DNA from: an uncultured Collinsella sp.
GTDB lineage: Bacteria; Actinomycetota; Coriobacteriia; Coriobacteriales; Coriobacteriaceae
Assembly: GCA_900755005.1 (NCBI GenBank)
Contig: CAAEEX010000106.1
Span: 1-36,895 of the forward strand
Length of the DNA stretch: 36,895 nt
Direction of reading: 5' to 3'
Below the pieces are notes generated by a model that was given only the letters and a program-made list of their open reading frames with translations, made no database searches and had not been told where the DNA came from. Below, piece by piece: positions 15,159-23,306 of this stretch. Each line of letters starts with the position of its first letter. The first letter of the stretch is position 1. A program made the position numbers and the translations under genes.

Positions 15159-15276
15159 GGGCAGTGGAGCATATGTTTACTCCCTGCTCGGACAGTCCTG
15201 CTCGCACGGAGAGCACATTAAGTGCTCTCCGGCTCGTGCGGAACTCGCGACGGAGTAAACATATGCTCCACTGCCC
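15159..15276. repeat. 118-base nested palindrome between ygeX and ygeY
   Basis: A 25-base perfect inverted repeat (15159-15183 with 15252-15276; core GGAGCATATGTTTACTCC) flanks an inner hairpin. That inner hairpin pairs CGGAGAGCAC (15207-15216) with GTGCTCTCCG (15222-15231) around ATTAA. No T-run follows, so it is not an ordinary terminator. It could be a REP/MITE-like element or an RNA-processing hairpin separating ygeX and ygeY expression. No target-site duplication is evident. Confidence 0.85.
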
Positions 15277-15382
15277 TACGTTAACTTGCTTGCCGGGTGC
15301 TCGACCTCACGCTGCTTGGCACAAGTGATCTATCTGAAAGAAATCCACCTGTAGGTAAACCCTTGTAGAAAGGTTGACTGTT

Positions 15383-16768
15383 ATGACTAAAGAACTCGAT
15401 TTTGATGCCATTAAGGCTGCTGCTGAGTCCCACCGTGCTGATATGACTCGTTTCCTGCGTGCTATGATCTCTCACCCCTCTGAGTCCTGCGAGGAGGGCG
15501 AGGTTGTCGCTTGCATTAAGGCCGAGATGGAGAGCCTTGGCTACGACGAGGTCAAGGTTGACGGCCTGGGCAATGTTATGGGCTTTATGGGCGAGGGCGA
15601 CAAGATTATCGCCATCGACTCCCATATCGACACCGTCGGTATCGGCAACATCGAGAACTGGGATGCCGATCCCTACGAGGGCTACGAGACCGACGAGATC
15701 ATCTACGGCCGCGGCGGCTCCGACCAGGAGGGCGGTATGGCTTCTGCTACCTACGCTGCCAAGATGATGAAGGACATGGGCCTCATCCCCGAGGGCTATA
15801 AGATCATGGTCGTCGGCACCGTCCAGGAAGAGGACTGCGACGGCATGTGCTGGCAGTACATCTACAACAAGGACGGCATTAAGCCCGAGTTCGTCATTTC
15901 CACCGAGCCCACCGACGGCGGCATCTATCGCGGTCACCGCGGCCGCATGGAGATCCGCGTCGACGTTCACGGCACCTCCTGCCACGGTTCCGCTCCCGAC
16001 CGCGGCGACAACGCCATCTACAAGATGGCTGACATCATCGCCGACGTCCGCGCCCTCAACAACAACGGCTGCGACGAGTCGACCGACATCAAGGGCCTCG
16101 TCAAGATGCTCGACCCCAAGTACAATCCCGAGCACTTCGAGGATGCCCGCTTCCTGGGCCGCGGCACCTGCACCGTCAGCCAGATCTTCTACACCAGCCC
16201 CAGCCGTTGCGCCGTGGCTGATTCCTGCGCCATCTCCATCGACCGTCGCATGACCGCCGGCGAGACCTGGGAGTCCTGCCTGGACGAGATCCGCAACCTG
16301 CCGGCCGCCAAGAAGTACGGCGACGACGTGAAGGTCTCCATGTACATGTACGACCGTCCGTCCTGGACCGGCGAGGTCTACGAGACCGAGGCTTACTTCC
16401 CCACGTGGATCAACAAGGAGACCGCTCCGCACGTCAAGGCCCTCGTCGACGCCCACAAGGCCATGTTCGGTGACGAGCGCATCGGCTGCGAGCCCAGCAT
16501 GGACAAGCGCACCGGTCGTCCGCTGTGCGACAAGTGGACCTTCTCCACGAACTGCGTTTCCATCCAGGGCCGCTATGGCATCCCCTGCGTCGGCTTCGGC
16601 CCGGGTGCCGAGTCTCAGGCTCACGCCCCCAACGAGGTCACCTACAAGGACGACCTGGTCACCGCTGCCGCCATGTATGTGGCTGCCCTGAACCTCTACG
16701 ATCCGAGCCAGGCCGATGGCGACGCCACCGTGTTCCGCGCCGGTCTGACCAACAACAAGATCGATTAG
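15383..16768 (+). CDS. ygeY: YgeY-type M20-family metallohydrolase
   Basis: The 461-residue protein has the zinc hydrolase signature of the M20 family: H81 and D83 in DSHIDTV, D114 in GGSDQEGG, E149/E150 in VQEEDCDG, E175 in STEPTDGG and H414 near the C-terminus. It matches YgeY of the yge cluster. M20 enzymes cleave amide, peptide or ureido bonds in the cytoplasm. Current models of the purine pathway place YgeY on a ureido or carbamoylated diaminopropionate intermediate; I recall this assignment and cannot verify it here. ATG 15383 follows GAAAGG by 9 bases; an in-frame TTG at 15374 is closer than ribosome spacing allows. It lies between ygeX and ygeW. Confidence 0.9.
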   Translation: MTKELDFDAIKAAAESHRADMTRFLRAMISHPSESCEEGEVVACIKAEMESLGYDEVKVDGLGNVMGFMGEGDKIIAIDSHIDTVGIGNIENWDADPYEGYETDEIIYGRGGSDQEGGMASATYAAKMMKDMGLIPEGYKIMVVGTVQEEDCDGMCWQYIYNKDGIKPEFVISTEPTDGGIYRGHRGRMEIRVDVHGTSCHGSAPDRGDNAIYKMADIIADVRALNNNGCDESTDIKGLVKMLDPKYNPEHFEDARFLGRGTCTVSQIFYTSPSRCAVADSCAISIDRRMTAGETWESCLDEIRNLPAAKKYGDDVKVSMYMYDRPSWTGEVYETEAYFPTWINKETAPHVKALVDAHKAMFGDERIGCEPSMDKRTGRPLCDKWTFSTNCVSIQGRYGIPCVGFGPGAESQAHAPNEVTYKDDLVTAAAMYVAALNLYDPSQADGDATVFRAGLTNNKID

Positions 16769-16789
16769 TCCCATTCCTCGATCTTGTTG
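16753..16789 (+). other. Hairpin spanning the ygeY stop codon
   Basis: A 12-base arm (16753-16764) pairs perfectly with 16778-16789 (TCGATCTTGTTG). The ygeY stop codon sits in the 13-base loop. A second GC stem, GCCGGGG/CCCCGGC (16791-16797 with 16809-16815), follows directly. No T-run is present. It may attenuate transcription or protect mRNA ends between ygeY and ygeW. Confidence 0.6.
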
Positions 16790-16969
16790 AGCCGGGGGCC
16801 GCTCGTGTCCCCGGCACCCCCTGTTGACTTGGGGCCCGCGGTCGTTATCTCCCATGCTTCCTCAACGGTAGCGGGTCCTCGTCATAGTGCTCTGCATGTT
16901 CTAGCCACACGCGCATGCCGGAGCACATCTACTCATTGCGATCGTTTCATCTTTGGAAAGGATATTTAC

Positions 16970-18172
16970 ATGGACGCCAAGTTTACCGAGCTCGTCGAGC
17001 AGCTGAACGGCCTCGATTTTAAGGGCATGTACGGCAGCGACTTCCTGCACACCTGGGATAAGACCACCGATGAGCTCAAGGCGCTCTACATCGTCGCCGA
17101 CGCCCTGCGCGAGCTGCGCGAGAACAACATTTCGTCCAAGATCTTCGATTCGGGTCTGGCCGTCTCCCTGTTCCGTGACAACTCCACCCGTACGCGCTTC
17201 TCCTTCTCTAAGGCAGCCAACCTGCTCGGTCTTGAGCTGCAGGACCTGGACGAGAAGAAGTCCCAGATCGCTCACGGCGAGACCGTCCGCGAGACCGCTA
17301 CCATGATCTCCTTCATGGCCGACGTCATCGGCATCCGCGACGACATGTACATCGGCAAGGGCGACGCCTACATGGCCGAGGTCTCCGAGTCTGTCCAGCA
17401 GGCCTACGAGGACGGCGTTCTGGATCACCGTCCCACGCTCATCTCCCTGCAGTCCGACTCCGATCACCCCACGCAGTCCTCTGCCGACATGCTCTACCTC
17501 ATCAACGAGTTTGGCGGCCTCGAGAACCTCAAGGGCAAGAAGGTTGCCGTTACCTGGGCCTACTCGCCCTCTTACGGCAAGCCGCTGTCCTGCCCGCAGT
17601 CACTGATCAGCCTGCTGCCCCGTTTTGGCATGGACGTCACCCTGGCCCACCCCGAGGGCTACGACCTCATGCCCGAGGTCGTCGAGCGCGCCAAGGGCTA
17701 TGCCGCCGAGTCCGGCACCACCTTTAAGCAGGTCAACACCATGGCCGAGGCCTTCGAGGGCGCCGACATCGTGATCCCCAAGAGCTGGGCTCCGTTTGCC
17801 GCCATGGAGAAGCGCACCAACCTGTACGCCGAGGGCGACGACGCCGGCATCGCTGCGCTCGAGAAGGAGCTGCTCGCCCAGAACGCCACCCATCAGGACT
17901 GGTGCTCCACGACCGAGCTCATGGAGAAGACCGCCAACGGCCAGGACACCATCTTTATGCATCCGCTGCCCGCCGACATCTCCGGTGTCTCCTGCGAGCA
18001 CGGCGAGGTCAACGCCGACGTCTTCGACATGCACCGCGTGGGCATGTACAAGGAGGCCAGCTACAAGCCGTACGCCATCGCAGCCATGATGTTCCTGCAG
18101 AAGGTTGCCGATCCCGCCGCTACCCTCAAGGCCCTCGACGAGCGCAACACCGCCCGTTGGTTCCAGGCCTAA
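16970..18172 (+). CDS. ygeW: YgeW-type knotted carbamoyltransferase
   Basis: The 400-residue protein belongs to the aspartate/ornithine carbamoyltransferase superfamily and fits YgeW in length. The carbamoyl-phosphate loop is DNSTRTRFSF (S72-T73-R74-T75), the HPTQ motif is at 166-169 and HPLP at 331-334. These are the usual phosphate- and carbamoyl-binding sites. In the purine pathway it should act in the carbamoyl-phosphate-forming direction on a ureido intermediate, conserving energy as ATP. The substrate is inferred from the cluster. GGAAAGG at 16955-16961 supports ATG 16970; the longer open frame upstream has no ribosome site. A terminator follows. Confidence 0.93.
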   Translation: MDAKFTELVEQLNGLDFKGMYGSDFLHTWDKTTDELKALYIVADALRELRENNISSKIFDSGLAVSLFRDNSTRTRFSFSKAANLLGLELQDLDEKKSQIAHGETVRETATMISFMADVIGIRDDMYIGKGDAYMAEVSESVQQAYEDGVLDHRPTLISLQSDSDHPTQSSADMLYLINEFGGLENLKGKKVAVTWAYSPSYGKPLSCPQSLISLLPRFGMDVTLAHPEGYDLMPEVVERAKGYAAESGTTFKQVNTMAEAFEGADIVIPKSWAPFAAMEKRTNLYAEGDDAGIAALEKELLAQNATHQDWCSTTELMEKTANGQDTIFMHPLPADISGVSCEHGEVNADVFDMHRVGMYKEASYKPYAIAAMMFLQKVADPAATLKALDERNTARWFQA

Positions 18173-18195
18173 AGCTGGGTTGAGGTAAGCCATGT

Positions 18196-18234
18196 AAAGG
18201 GGGCGCTCTGCCAACCGGCGGGGTGCCCCTTTTT
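18196..18234 (+). terminator. Terminator after ygeW
   Basis: AAAGGGGGC (18196-18204) pairs with GCCCCTTTT (18225-18233, one G-U pair) and runs into the T-stretch. It is placed 24 bases after the ygeW stop. Confidence 0.72.
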
Positions 18235-18322
18235 GCATCGTGGGCGTGCGGGATAAGCGCTTTCGATGTAGATGCCCCGCGACGCGAGTTATGGGTACGA
18301 TGGTTTCAGGGGAGGTATCGCC

Positions 18323-18937
18323 ATGAAACTTGGTTGCGTCATTATGGCTTCGGGCGAGGGCAAGCGGTTTGGCTCCAACAAGATGCTCGCCGACATCTAT
18401 GGCAAGCCGCTGATTGCCCGGACCATTGATTCGGTTCCCCGGGGCTTTGACGTTGTGGTTTCGACGCGTTGGCCCGAGGTTGCCCAGATTTGCGAGGACA
18501 AGCATTGCCCGTGCGTGCTGCACGATGGCGAGTTGCGCAGCGAAAGCGTCCGTGCGGGCCTTTCGTGGGGGGTCGCACGCAACTGGAAAGGCTGCCTCTT
18601 TTTGCCGGGCGACCAGCCGCTCGTGAGTCCGGATTCTTTTGAGGCTATGGTTCGTGCATTTGACGAGCATGGCCGCAAGCATCCGGTGCGTCTTGCGTGC
18701 AACGGTGAGCCTTCGAGCCCGGTGCTCTTTTCGGCGGAACTGTTCGATGCGCTTATGTGTCTTGAGGGCAAGGACGGCGGCGGTTCGATCCTCAAGGACC
18801 GTACCGACGTGGTGCTGGTCGAGGCGCGTGCCTACGAGCTGTGGGACGTCGATACCGCCAAGGGACAGCAACGCATAACGGAGCATATCGCCGCCTGCTC
18901 GTATTTTGATCGCGTGGCCAACTGCATCAATCAATAA
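18323..18937 (+). CDS. MocA/YgfJ-like molybdopterin nucleotidyltransferase
   Basis: The 204-residue protein is a nucleotidyltransferase-fold enzyme. The signature MASGEGKRFGSNKML (about 8-22) is the nucleotide loop, and LPGDQP places the metal-binding aspartate at D97. The C-terminal WDVDTAKG matches the MocA/MobA-like conclusion of the fold. E. coli YgfJ/MocA adds CMP to molybdopterin for xanthine dehydrogenase-type enzymes. That fits the hydroxylase in this window. GGGGAGG at 18309-18315 supports ATG 18323. The dihydropyrimidinase gene starts 9 bases after it, so the two are probably cotranscribed. Nucleotide specificity (CTP or GTP) is not settled from sequence. Confidence 0.85.
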   Translation: MKLGCVIMASGEGKRFGSNKMLADIYGKPLIARTIDSVPRGFDVVVSTRWPEVAQICEDKHCPCVLHDGELRSESVRAGLSWGVARNWKGCLFLPGDQPLVSPDSFEAMVRAFDEHGRKHPVRLACNGEPSSPVLFSAELFDALMCLEGKDGGGSILKDRTDVVLVEARAYELWDVDTAKGQQRITEHIAACSYFDRVANCINQ

Positions 18938-18946
18938 GGAGCAATA

Positions 18947-20314
18947 ATGATCATCATCAAAAACGGCGCGCTCGTGACGCCCCAGGGGCTTCGCCGCGCC
19001 GATCTTGCCATGGATGGCGATAAGATCGTGCGGATTGCCGCGGCGATTGAGCCGGCCGAGGGCGATACCGTCGAGGATGCTGCGGGCTGCTGGGTGTTCC
19101 CGGGCTTTATCGATGGGCACACGCACATGCAGTGCTGGACCGGCATGGATTGGACAGCCGATAGCTTTGAGACCGGCACGCGCGCGGCTGCCTGCGGCGG
19201 CACGACGACCATTGTGGACTACGCGACGGCCGATCGCGGCGTGACCATGCCCGATGCCTTGGTCGAGTGGCATCATCGCGCCGACGGCACCTGCACCGCC
19301 AACTATGCCTTCCATATGGCGCTTGCCGAGTGGAATGAGCGCAACCGCGCCGATCTTTCGGCCATGCGCGAGGCGGGCGTGTCGTCGTTTAAGACCTACT
19401 TTGCCTACGACCATCTGCGCCTGGACGATGCCGAGACGCTCGAGGTGCTGGAGGAGCTCAAGCGCGTGGGCGGTATCCTGTGCGTGCATTGCGAGAACGG
19501 CACGTTGGTCAACGCGCTGCAGAAGCGCGTGTTTGAGCAGGGTATCCACGGGCCCGAGGGCCATGCGCTCAGCCGTCCGGACGTGTGTGAGGCCGAGGCC
19601 GTGAGCCGCCTGCTGTATCTGGCGCACTTGGCCGGGGACGCTCCGGTCAACGTGGTGCACCTTTCGACCAAGCTGGGGCTCGAGGCCATTCGCGCTGCCA
19701 AGGCGCGCGGGCAGAAGAATATTTATGTCGAGACCTGCCCTCAATATCTGATGCTCGACGACACCTGCTATCTGGAGCAGGGAGAGGACGGCTTCGCGGG
19801 TGCCAAGTATGTGATGAGTCCGCCGCTGCGCCATGCCGGCGACCGTGCGGCCCTGCGCGAGGCGCTTGTGGCCGGCGAGATCGATACCATCGCCACCGAC
19901 CACTGCAGCTTTAACCTGCACGGGCAAAAGGACCGCGGGCGCGACGACTTCCGCGCGATTCCCAACGGCGGGCCCGGCGTGGAGCATCGTCCCGTCGCGA
20001 TTGCCACGAGCTTTGAGGGACAGCTGGGCCCCGAGGACCTCTGCCGCCTGATGAGCGAGAACCCGGCGCGCGTGTTTGGCATGTACCCGCGCAAGGGCTG
20101 TCTTGCCGAGGGCTCCGATGCCGACGTGTGCGTGTGGGATCCGTGCGCGCGTTGGACGATCAGTGCCGCGACGCAGCATCAGGCTGTGGACTACACGCCG
20201 CTCGAGGGTTTTGAGGCACATGGCCGCGCCAAGGCCGTGTTTGTGAACGGCGTGCTGGCCGCGCGCGACGGCGAGCCCACCGGGGCCCAGCCCGGTCGCT
20301 ACGTGCCCCGCTAG
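18947..20314 (+). CDS. hyuA: Dihydropyrimidinase/hydantoinase-type amidohydrolase
   Basis: The 455-residue cyclic amidohydrolase has all metal-site residues of the D-hydantoinase family. These are H58 and H60 (GHTHMQ), the lysine that becomes carboxylated (K149 in SFKTYFAYD), H181 (HCEN), H238 (VVHLST) and D318 (TDHCSF). It opens cyclic ureides. In E. coli the homologue hyuA (ygeZ) follows ygeY; here it follows the MocA-like gene. In the purine pathway it would open the ring of a reduced or cleaved purine intermediate. It acts in the cytoplasm as an expected tetramer. AAGGAG lies just before ATG 18947. It converges on yqeC. Confidence 0.92.
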   Translation: MIIIKNGALVTPQGLRRADLAMDGDKIVRIAAAIEPAEGDTVEDAAGCWVFPGFIDGHTHMQCWTGMDWTADSFETGTRAAACGGTTTIVDYATADRGVTMPDALVEWHHRADGTCTANYAFHMALAEWNERNRADLSAMREAGVSSFKTYFAYDHLRLDDAETLEVLEELKRVGGILCVHCENGTLVNALQKRVFEQGIHGPEGHALSRPDVCEAEAVSRLLYLAHLAGDAPVNVVHLSTKLGLEAIRAAKARGQKNIYVETCPQYLMLDDTCYLEQGEDGFAGAKYVMSPPLRHAGDRAALREALVAGEIDTIATDHCSFNLHGQKDRGRDDFRAIPNGGPGVEHRPVAIATSFEGQLGPEDLCRLMSENPARVFGMYPRKGCLAEGSDADVCVWDPCARWTISAATQHQAVDYTPLEGFEAHGRAKAVFVNGVLAARDGEPTGAQPGRYVPR

Positions 20315-20341
20315 CAGGAAGATCACCGGATTTCCCTCCGC

Positions 20342-20408
20342 AGTTGCGGTGGAATAGTTCCTGTTTAGCCGCCAAATAGGCCGTTTCAGGAACTATTCCA
20401 CCGCAACT
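20342..20408. repeat. Palindromic element between hyuA and yqeC
   Basis: A 22-base perfect inverted repeat (20342-20363 with 20387-20408; outer part AGTTGCGGTGGAATA) encloses 23 bases containing GTTTAGCCGCCAAA-type sequence. It lies between convergent genes without a T-run. A second family member is at 23136-23202. Confidence 0.85.
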
Positions 20409-20433
20409 TATAGGCCTGCTGGGGCAGCGCCAG

Positions 20434-21168
20434 CTACTTGAGGTTGGTGGCGACGACGGGGCGGCCGAGGGCTGCCTGGAAGCGGTCGGCTATCGTTGAG
20501 TCGGCAAGTGTGTCGACTTGGTTGAGCATGACGCGTGCGGTGCTGAGCTTCAGCGCCTGCATCTCGGCATTGAGCACCTGGGCGACGCGCTCGGGCGTGG
20601 CGATGTCGGTGGGCTCGCAGCCGCAACGTTCGCAAAAGAGCTCGGGGCGGTGGACGGCTTCGTTGATGGGCTTGCCGAGCCCCGAGGCGCCGACGACCCA
20701 GACAACGTTTGCCGTGGCGGCGGGAATTACCGGCTCCCAGGCGGCGTGCGCCTTGAGCGGGAGCCGCTTGCTGCCGTCCGCCTCGGCCAGGACGTAGTCA
20801 AAGCGCTGCGCCAGCTGGTCGAGCGGCGCGGCGGGGGAGGAGAGCTTGCCCGTCTGGGGGTCCAAGACACCTGCTTGGCAGATCCTTCCCCGCACAAGCC
20901 CCGCGCAGGCCTCGCAGGTGCAGCCTGGGGCGTGTAAGGCACCTGGCTTCCAGGGCGCGGCGTCCAGACGACGGCTCGATCCGTCCCACGGCACGCCGGC
21001 GACGGGAAACATATGCGTGGTGGTGCAGAGGAGCACGCGGCCGCCAGAGCGCATGAGCTCAAGGCTCAGCGTCTTGAGCAAGGTCGACTTGCCGCCGCTG
21101 CCGATAATCGCGGTAATGCCCGGCTCGATCCTGAGCGCCGAGGCAAGATTACCGTTAACCGTTTCCAT
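20434..21168 (-). CDS. yqeC: YqeC, selenium cofactor biosynthesis protein
   Basis: The 244-residue protein matches YqeC. It has the nucleotide-binding loop IIGSGGKSTLL (about 21-31), the signature AEADGSKRLPLKAH (about 129-141), and a cluster of cysteines (C83, C85, C88 and C179, C182, C184) that could bind metal or selenium. YqeC is a marker of selenium-dependent molybdenum hydroxylase systems and is thought to help build or insert the selenium-containing cofactor. It is divergent from yqeB with about 100 bases between them and convergent with hyuA. The molecular reaction is not established. Confidence 0.92.
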   Translation of the reverse strand: METVNGNLASALRIEPGITAIIGSGGKSTLLKTLSLELMRSGGRVLLCTTTHMFPVAGVPWDGSSRRLDAAPWKPGALHAPGCTCEACAGLVRGRICQAGVLDPQTGKLSSPAAPLDQLAQRFDYVLAEADGSKRLPLKAHAAWEPVIPAATANVVWVVGASGLGKPINEAVHRPELFCERCGCEPTDIATPERVAQVLNAEMQALKLSTARVMLNQVDTLADSTIADRFQAALGRPVVATNLK

Positions 21169-21270
21169 ATGTTCACCGCCGTATAATACTGTGATAATAA
21201 ATAATCATCAGAGCAGCGGTCGAACCGCTTTTGCTCTGCTCAAACCGTAGCACAGGGAGGTGTCCCGGGA
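21169..21270. promoter_or_regulatory. Divergent promoter region between yqeC and yqeB
   Basis: An AT-rich stretch in otherwise GC-rich DNA contains TATAAT at 21182-21187, a perfect -10 consensus on the + strand, 84 bases before yqeB. No convincing -35 element is seen. The same stretch may serve yqeC on the other strand. Confidence 0.4.
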
Positions 21271-22065
21271 ATGCTCGTTTATGTTCGCGGCGCCGGCGAT
21301 ATCGCCACGGGCGTCGCTGCCCGTTTGGTGCGCTCCGGCGTGTCGGTCGTTATGGCCGATATCGCGGTTCCCACGTGCATCCGCCGCACAATTAGTTTTT
21401 GCGAGGCCATTCGCCTGGGCGAGGTCGAGGTCGAAGGCATTCGCGCTCGCTTGGCGCAGACGCCGGCTGAGGCGCTTGAGATTACCGAGGCCGGAGACGT
21501 CGCCGTTGTGGTGGACCCTCAGGCCAAGATGCTCGGCGAGCTGAAACCCGCGGCTGTGGTCGACGCGATTTTGGCCAAGCGCAACTTGGGCACCACGCGC
21601 GACATGGCGCCTGCCGTCATTGCCGTGGGGCCGGGCTTTACCGCGCCGGTCGATTGCGACGCCGTGGTCGAGACCATGCGCGGGCATTTTCTCGGCCGTG
21701 TCATTACCCAAGGTTCGCCCCAGCCCAACACGGGCGTGCCGGGTGTCATCGCCGGCTATGGCAAGGAACGTGTTATCCACAGCCCCGCTGCCGGCATGTT
21801 TCGGTCCGACCGCACCATCGGCGATATCGTGAGCGCCGGAGACGTGATCGGGTATGCGGGTGATACTCCCATGGTCACGCAGATCGATGGCTGCTTGCGC
21901 GGCCTTTTGGCCGACGGCGTTCAGGTGACCGAGGGCTTTAAATGTGCCGACGTCGACCCGCGCGGCGATGCCAGCTATATCAACTATATTTCGGACAAGG
22001 CGACGTCGGTCGGCGGCGGCGTGCTCGAGGCGCTCGCCATGCTCACCGGTGTATTCCAGGGATAG
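21271..22065 (+). CDS. yqeB: YqeB, selenium-dependent molybdenum hydroxylase maturation protein
   Basis: The 264-residue protein fits the EF2563/YqeB family, a marker of selenium-dependent molybdenum hydroxylases. The N-terminus has a Rossmann-like VRGAGDIATGVAARL motif (about 5-19). Further conserved-looking segments are TQGSPQPNTGVPGVIAGY and KATSVGGGVLEALAML. It is expected to act in the cytoplasm in cofactor maturation with YqeC and XdhC; the chemistry is not known. GGGAGG lies about 10 bases before ATG 21271. The xdhC gene starts 9 bases after its stop, indicating an operon. Confidence 0.93.
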   Translation: MLVYVRGAGDIATGVAARLVRSGVSVVMADIAVPTCIRRTISFCEAIRLGEVEVEGIRARLAQTPAEALEITEAGDVAVVVDPQAKMLGELKPAAVVDAILAKRNLGTTRDMAPAVIAVGPGFTAPVDCDAVVETMRGHFLGRVITQGSPQPNTGVPGVIAGYGKERVIHSPAAGMFRSDRTIGDIVSAGDVIGYAGDTPMVTQIDGCLRGLLADGVQVTEGFKCADVDPRGDASYINYISDKATSVGGGVLEALAMLTGVFQG

Positions 22066-22074
22066 GAAATTGCA

Positions 22075-23118
22075 ATGGAAAAGCTCGATGTGGTGAATGC
22101 TGCGCTTGGCGCTCTGAAGGCTGGTAAGACGTGCGAGCTGGTGGTAGTTGCCGGCACGGCAGGGTCATCGCCGCGCGGCGTGGGCGCCTGGATGGCCGTC
22201 TTTGCCGATGGCAGCCAAGCAGGTACCATCGGCGGCGGCAAGATCGAGCTCTTTGCGCTGAACGAGGCGCGCGAGCTGCTGGCCGCAGGGCAATCGCGTC
22301 TGGTCCGCTACACCATGGGCGGCGAGAACTCCGATACCGGCATGATCTGCGGCGGAGCCATCTGCCTGTGCTATCTGCACCTGGATGTATCGCAGGTGCC
22401 GTTGTTCCAGTCGGTTGCCGACGTCTTGGCGTATCGACGCATCGGCGACTTCGTCATCGACTTTGAACCGTTTATCGCAAACGCGCTCGAGGGCGATGTG
22501 GCCGAGTACCATGGCGGGGCATCGCGCCATACCATTGCGGGCTGCCCCGAGCTTTCGCTGGTGGAGGAGGGGAGTAAGGTCACCTACACCAACGCCGCCT
22601 CCGAGATTCCCCCGGCGCACATCGAGACGCTCTGCCCCGAGGGCCTGACCTACATCTTTGGCTGCGGACACGTGGGCGCTGCGACGGCGCGCGTACTCAC
22701 GGCGGCGGGCTTTGCCGTTGTGGCGTGCGATGACCGCCCCGGCACGCTGACGCCCGAATGGGTGCCCGGTGTCTACGATCGTCGCCTGGTCGATTACAAG
22801 AACCTGAGCAAGCAGTGCCCCATCGGCCCGCGCGACTTGGTGGTCGTGGCCACAGCAGGCCACAAGTCCGATATCGACGTGGTGATTCAGGCCATGCGCG
22901 CCAAGCCAGCCTATCTGGGCTGCTTGGGCTCGCGCCGCAAGACGGCCTTTGTGCGCGCCCGTTTGGAGCAGGAGGGCTTTACGCAGGACCAGATCGACGA
23001 GCTGCACCTGCCGATCGGCGTTGCCATCGAGGCCGAGGATCCCGAGGAGATCGCCATCTCCATCGCTGCCGAGATGATCCACCTGCGCCGCACCAAGCTC
23101 GTCCCCCGCAAGCGCTAA
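22075..23118 (+). CDS. xdhC: XdhC-family maturation factor for the molybdenum hydroxylase
   Basis: The 347-residue protein has an N-terminal XdhC/CoxI domain (GSSPRGVGAWM, GTIGGGKIE, about 30-57) and a C-terminal Rossmann domain (YIFGCGHVGAATARVL from about residue 193). The ending LGSRRK plus IGVAIEAEDPEEIAISIAAEM is typical of the family. XdhC proteins bind molybdopterin and deliver the matured cofactor to xanthine dehydrogenases. With yqeB and yqeC next to it, it probably handles the selenium-modified cofactor. The ribosome site overlaps the yqeB stop (GGGATAGGAAA), suggesting translational coupling. Confidence 0.92.
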   Translation: MEKLDVVNAALGALKAGKTCELVVVAGTAGSSPRGVGAWMAVFADGSQAGTIGGGKIELFALNEARELLAAGQSRLVRYTMGGENSDTGMICGGAICLCYLHLDVSQVPLFQSVADVLAYRRIGDFVIDFEPFIANALEGDVAEYHGGASRHTIAGCPELSLVEEGSKVTYTNAASEIPPAHIETLCPEGLTYIFGCGHVGAATARVLTAAGFAVVACDDRPGTLTPEWVPGVYDRRLVDYKNLSKQCPIGPRDLVVVATAGHKSDIDVVIQAMRAKPAYLGCLGSRRKTAFVRARLEQEGFTQDQIDELHLPIGVAIEAEDPEEIAISIAAEMIHLRRTKLVPRKR

Positions 23119-23135
23119 TCGCATCCCCATACATG

Positions 23136-23202
23136 AGTTGCGGTGAAATACGGACTGTTAAAGCCTGTTAAGCCGTCAAACGGTCCCTATTTCACCGCAA
23201 CT
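23136..23202. repeat. Second AGTTGCGGTG palindromic element, after xdhC
   Basis: AGTTGCGGTGAAATA (23136-23150) pairs perfectly with 23188-23202; after one mismatch the stem continues with GGAC/GTCC. The centre contains GTTAAGCCGTCAAA. Compared with the element at 20342 the stem differs by one base in each arm, a compensating change. It opens the 325-base gap before rplE. Confidence 0.82.
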
Positions 23203-23276
23203 GCCATTTTCCTCCGTCCCCTAGGAATCAATATGTGCGGGGGAGTTGTGGAGTTGTGCAGGCAGACGAGGTTTTT

Positions 23277-23306
23277 CTGGAAATACGCTCCCGATGCGCG
23301 TATAGT
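23277..23306 (+). promoter_or_regulatory. Possible promoter for the rplE ribosomal block
   Basis: TATAGT (23301-23306, five of six consensus bases) lies 18 bases after a weak -35 CTGGAA (23277-23282), 137 bases before rplE. The rest of the gap (23307-23443) would be an untranslated leader with an imperfect inverted repeat (about 23312-23336 with 23371-23395). Pattern-based call. Confidence 0.4.

Noticed and set aside
13796..15172. 458-residue minus-strand frame opposite ygeX
   Set aside because: Shadow frame; the plus strand encodes a complete PLP enzyme with its lysine and phosphate loop.
16784..16969. Extended start for ygeW
   Set aside because: The frame is open but the added residues do not fit the carbamoyltransferase N-terminus, and the ribosome site is at 16955-16961.
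17600..20326. 908-residue open frame on the minus strand opposite ygeW, the MocA-like gene and hyuA
   Set aside because: It spans three well-supported plus-strand genes and a terminator; composition is typical of an antisense shadow.
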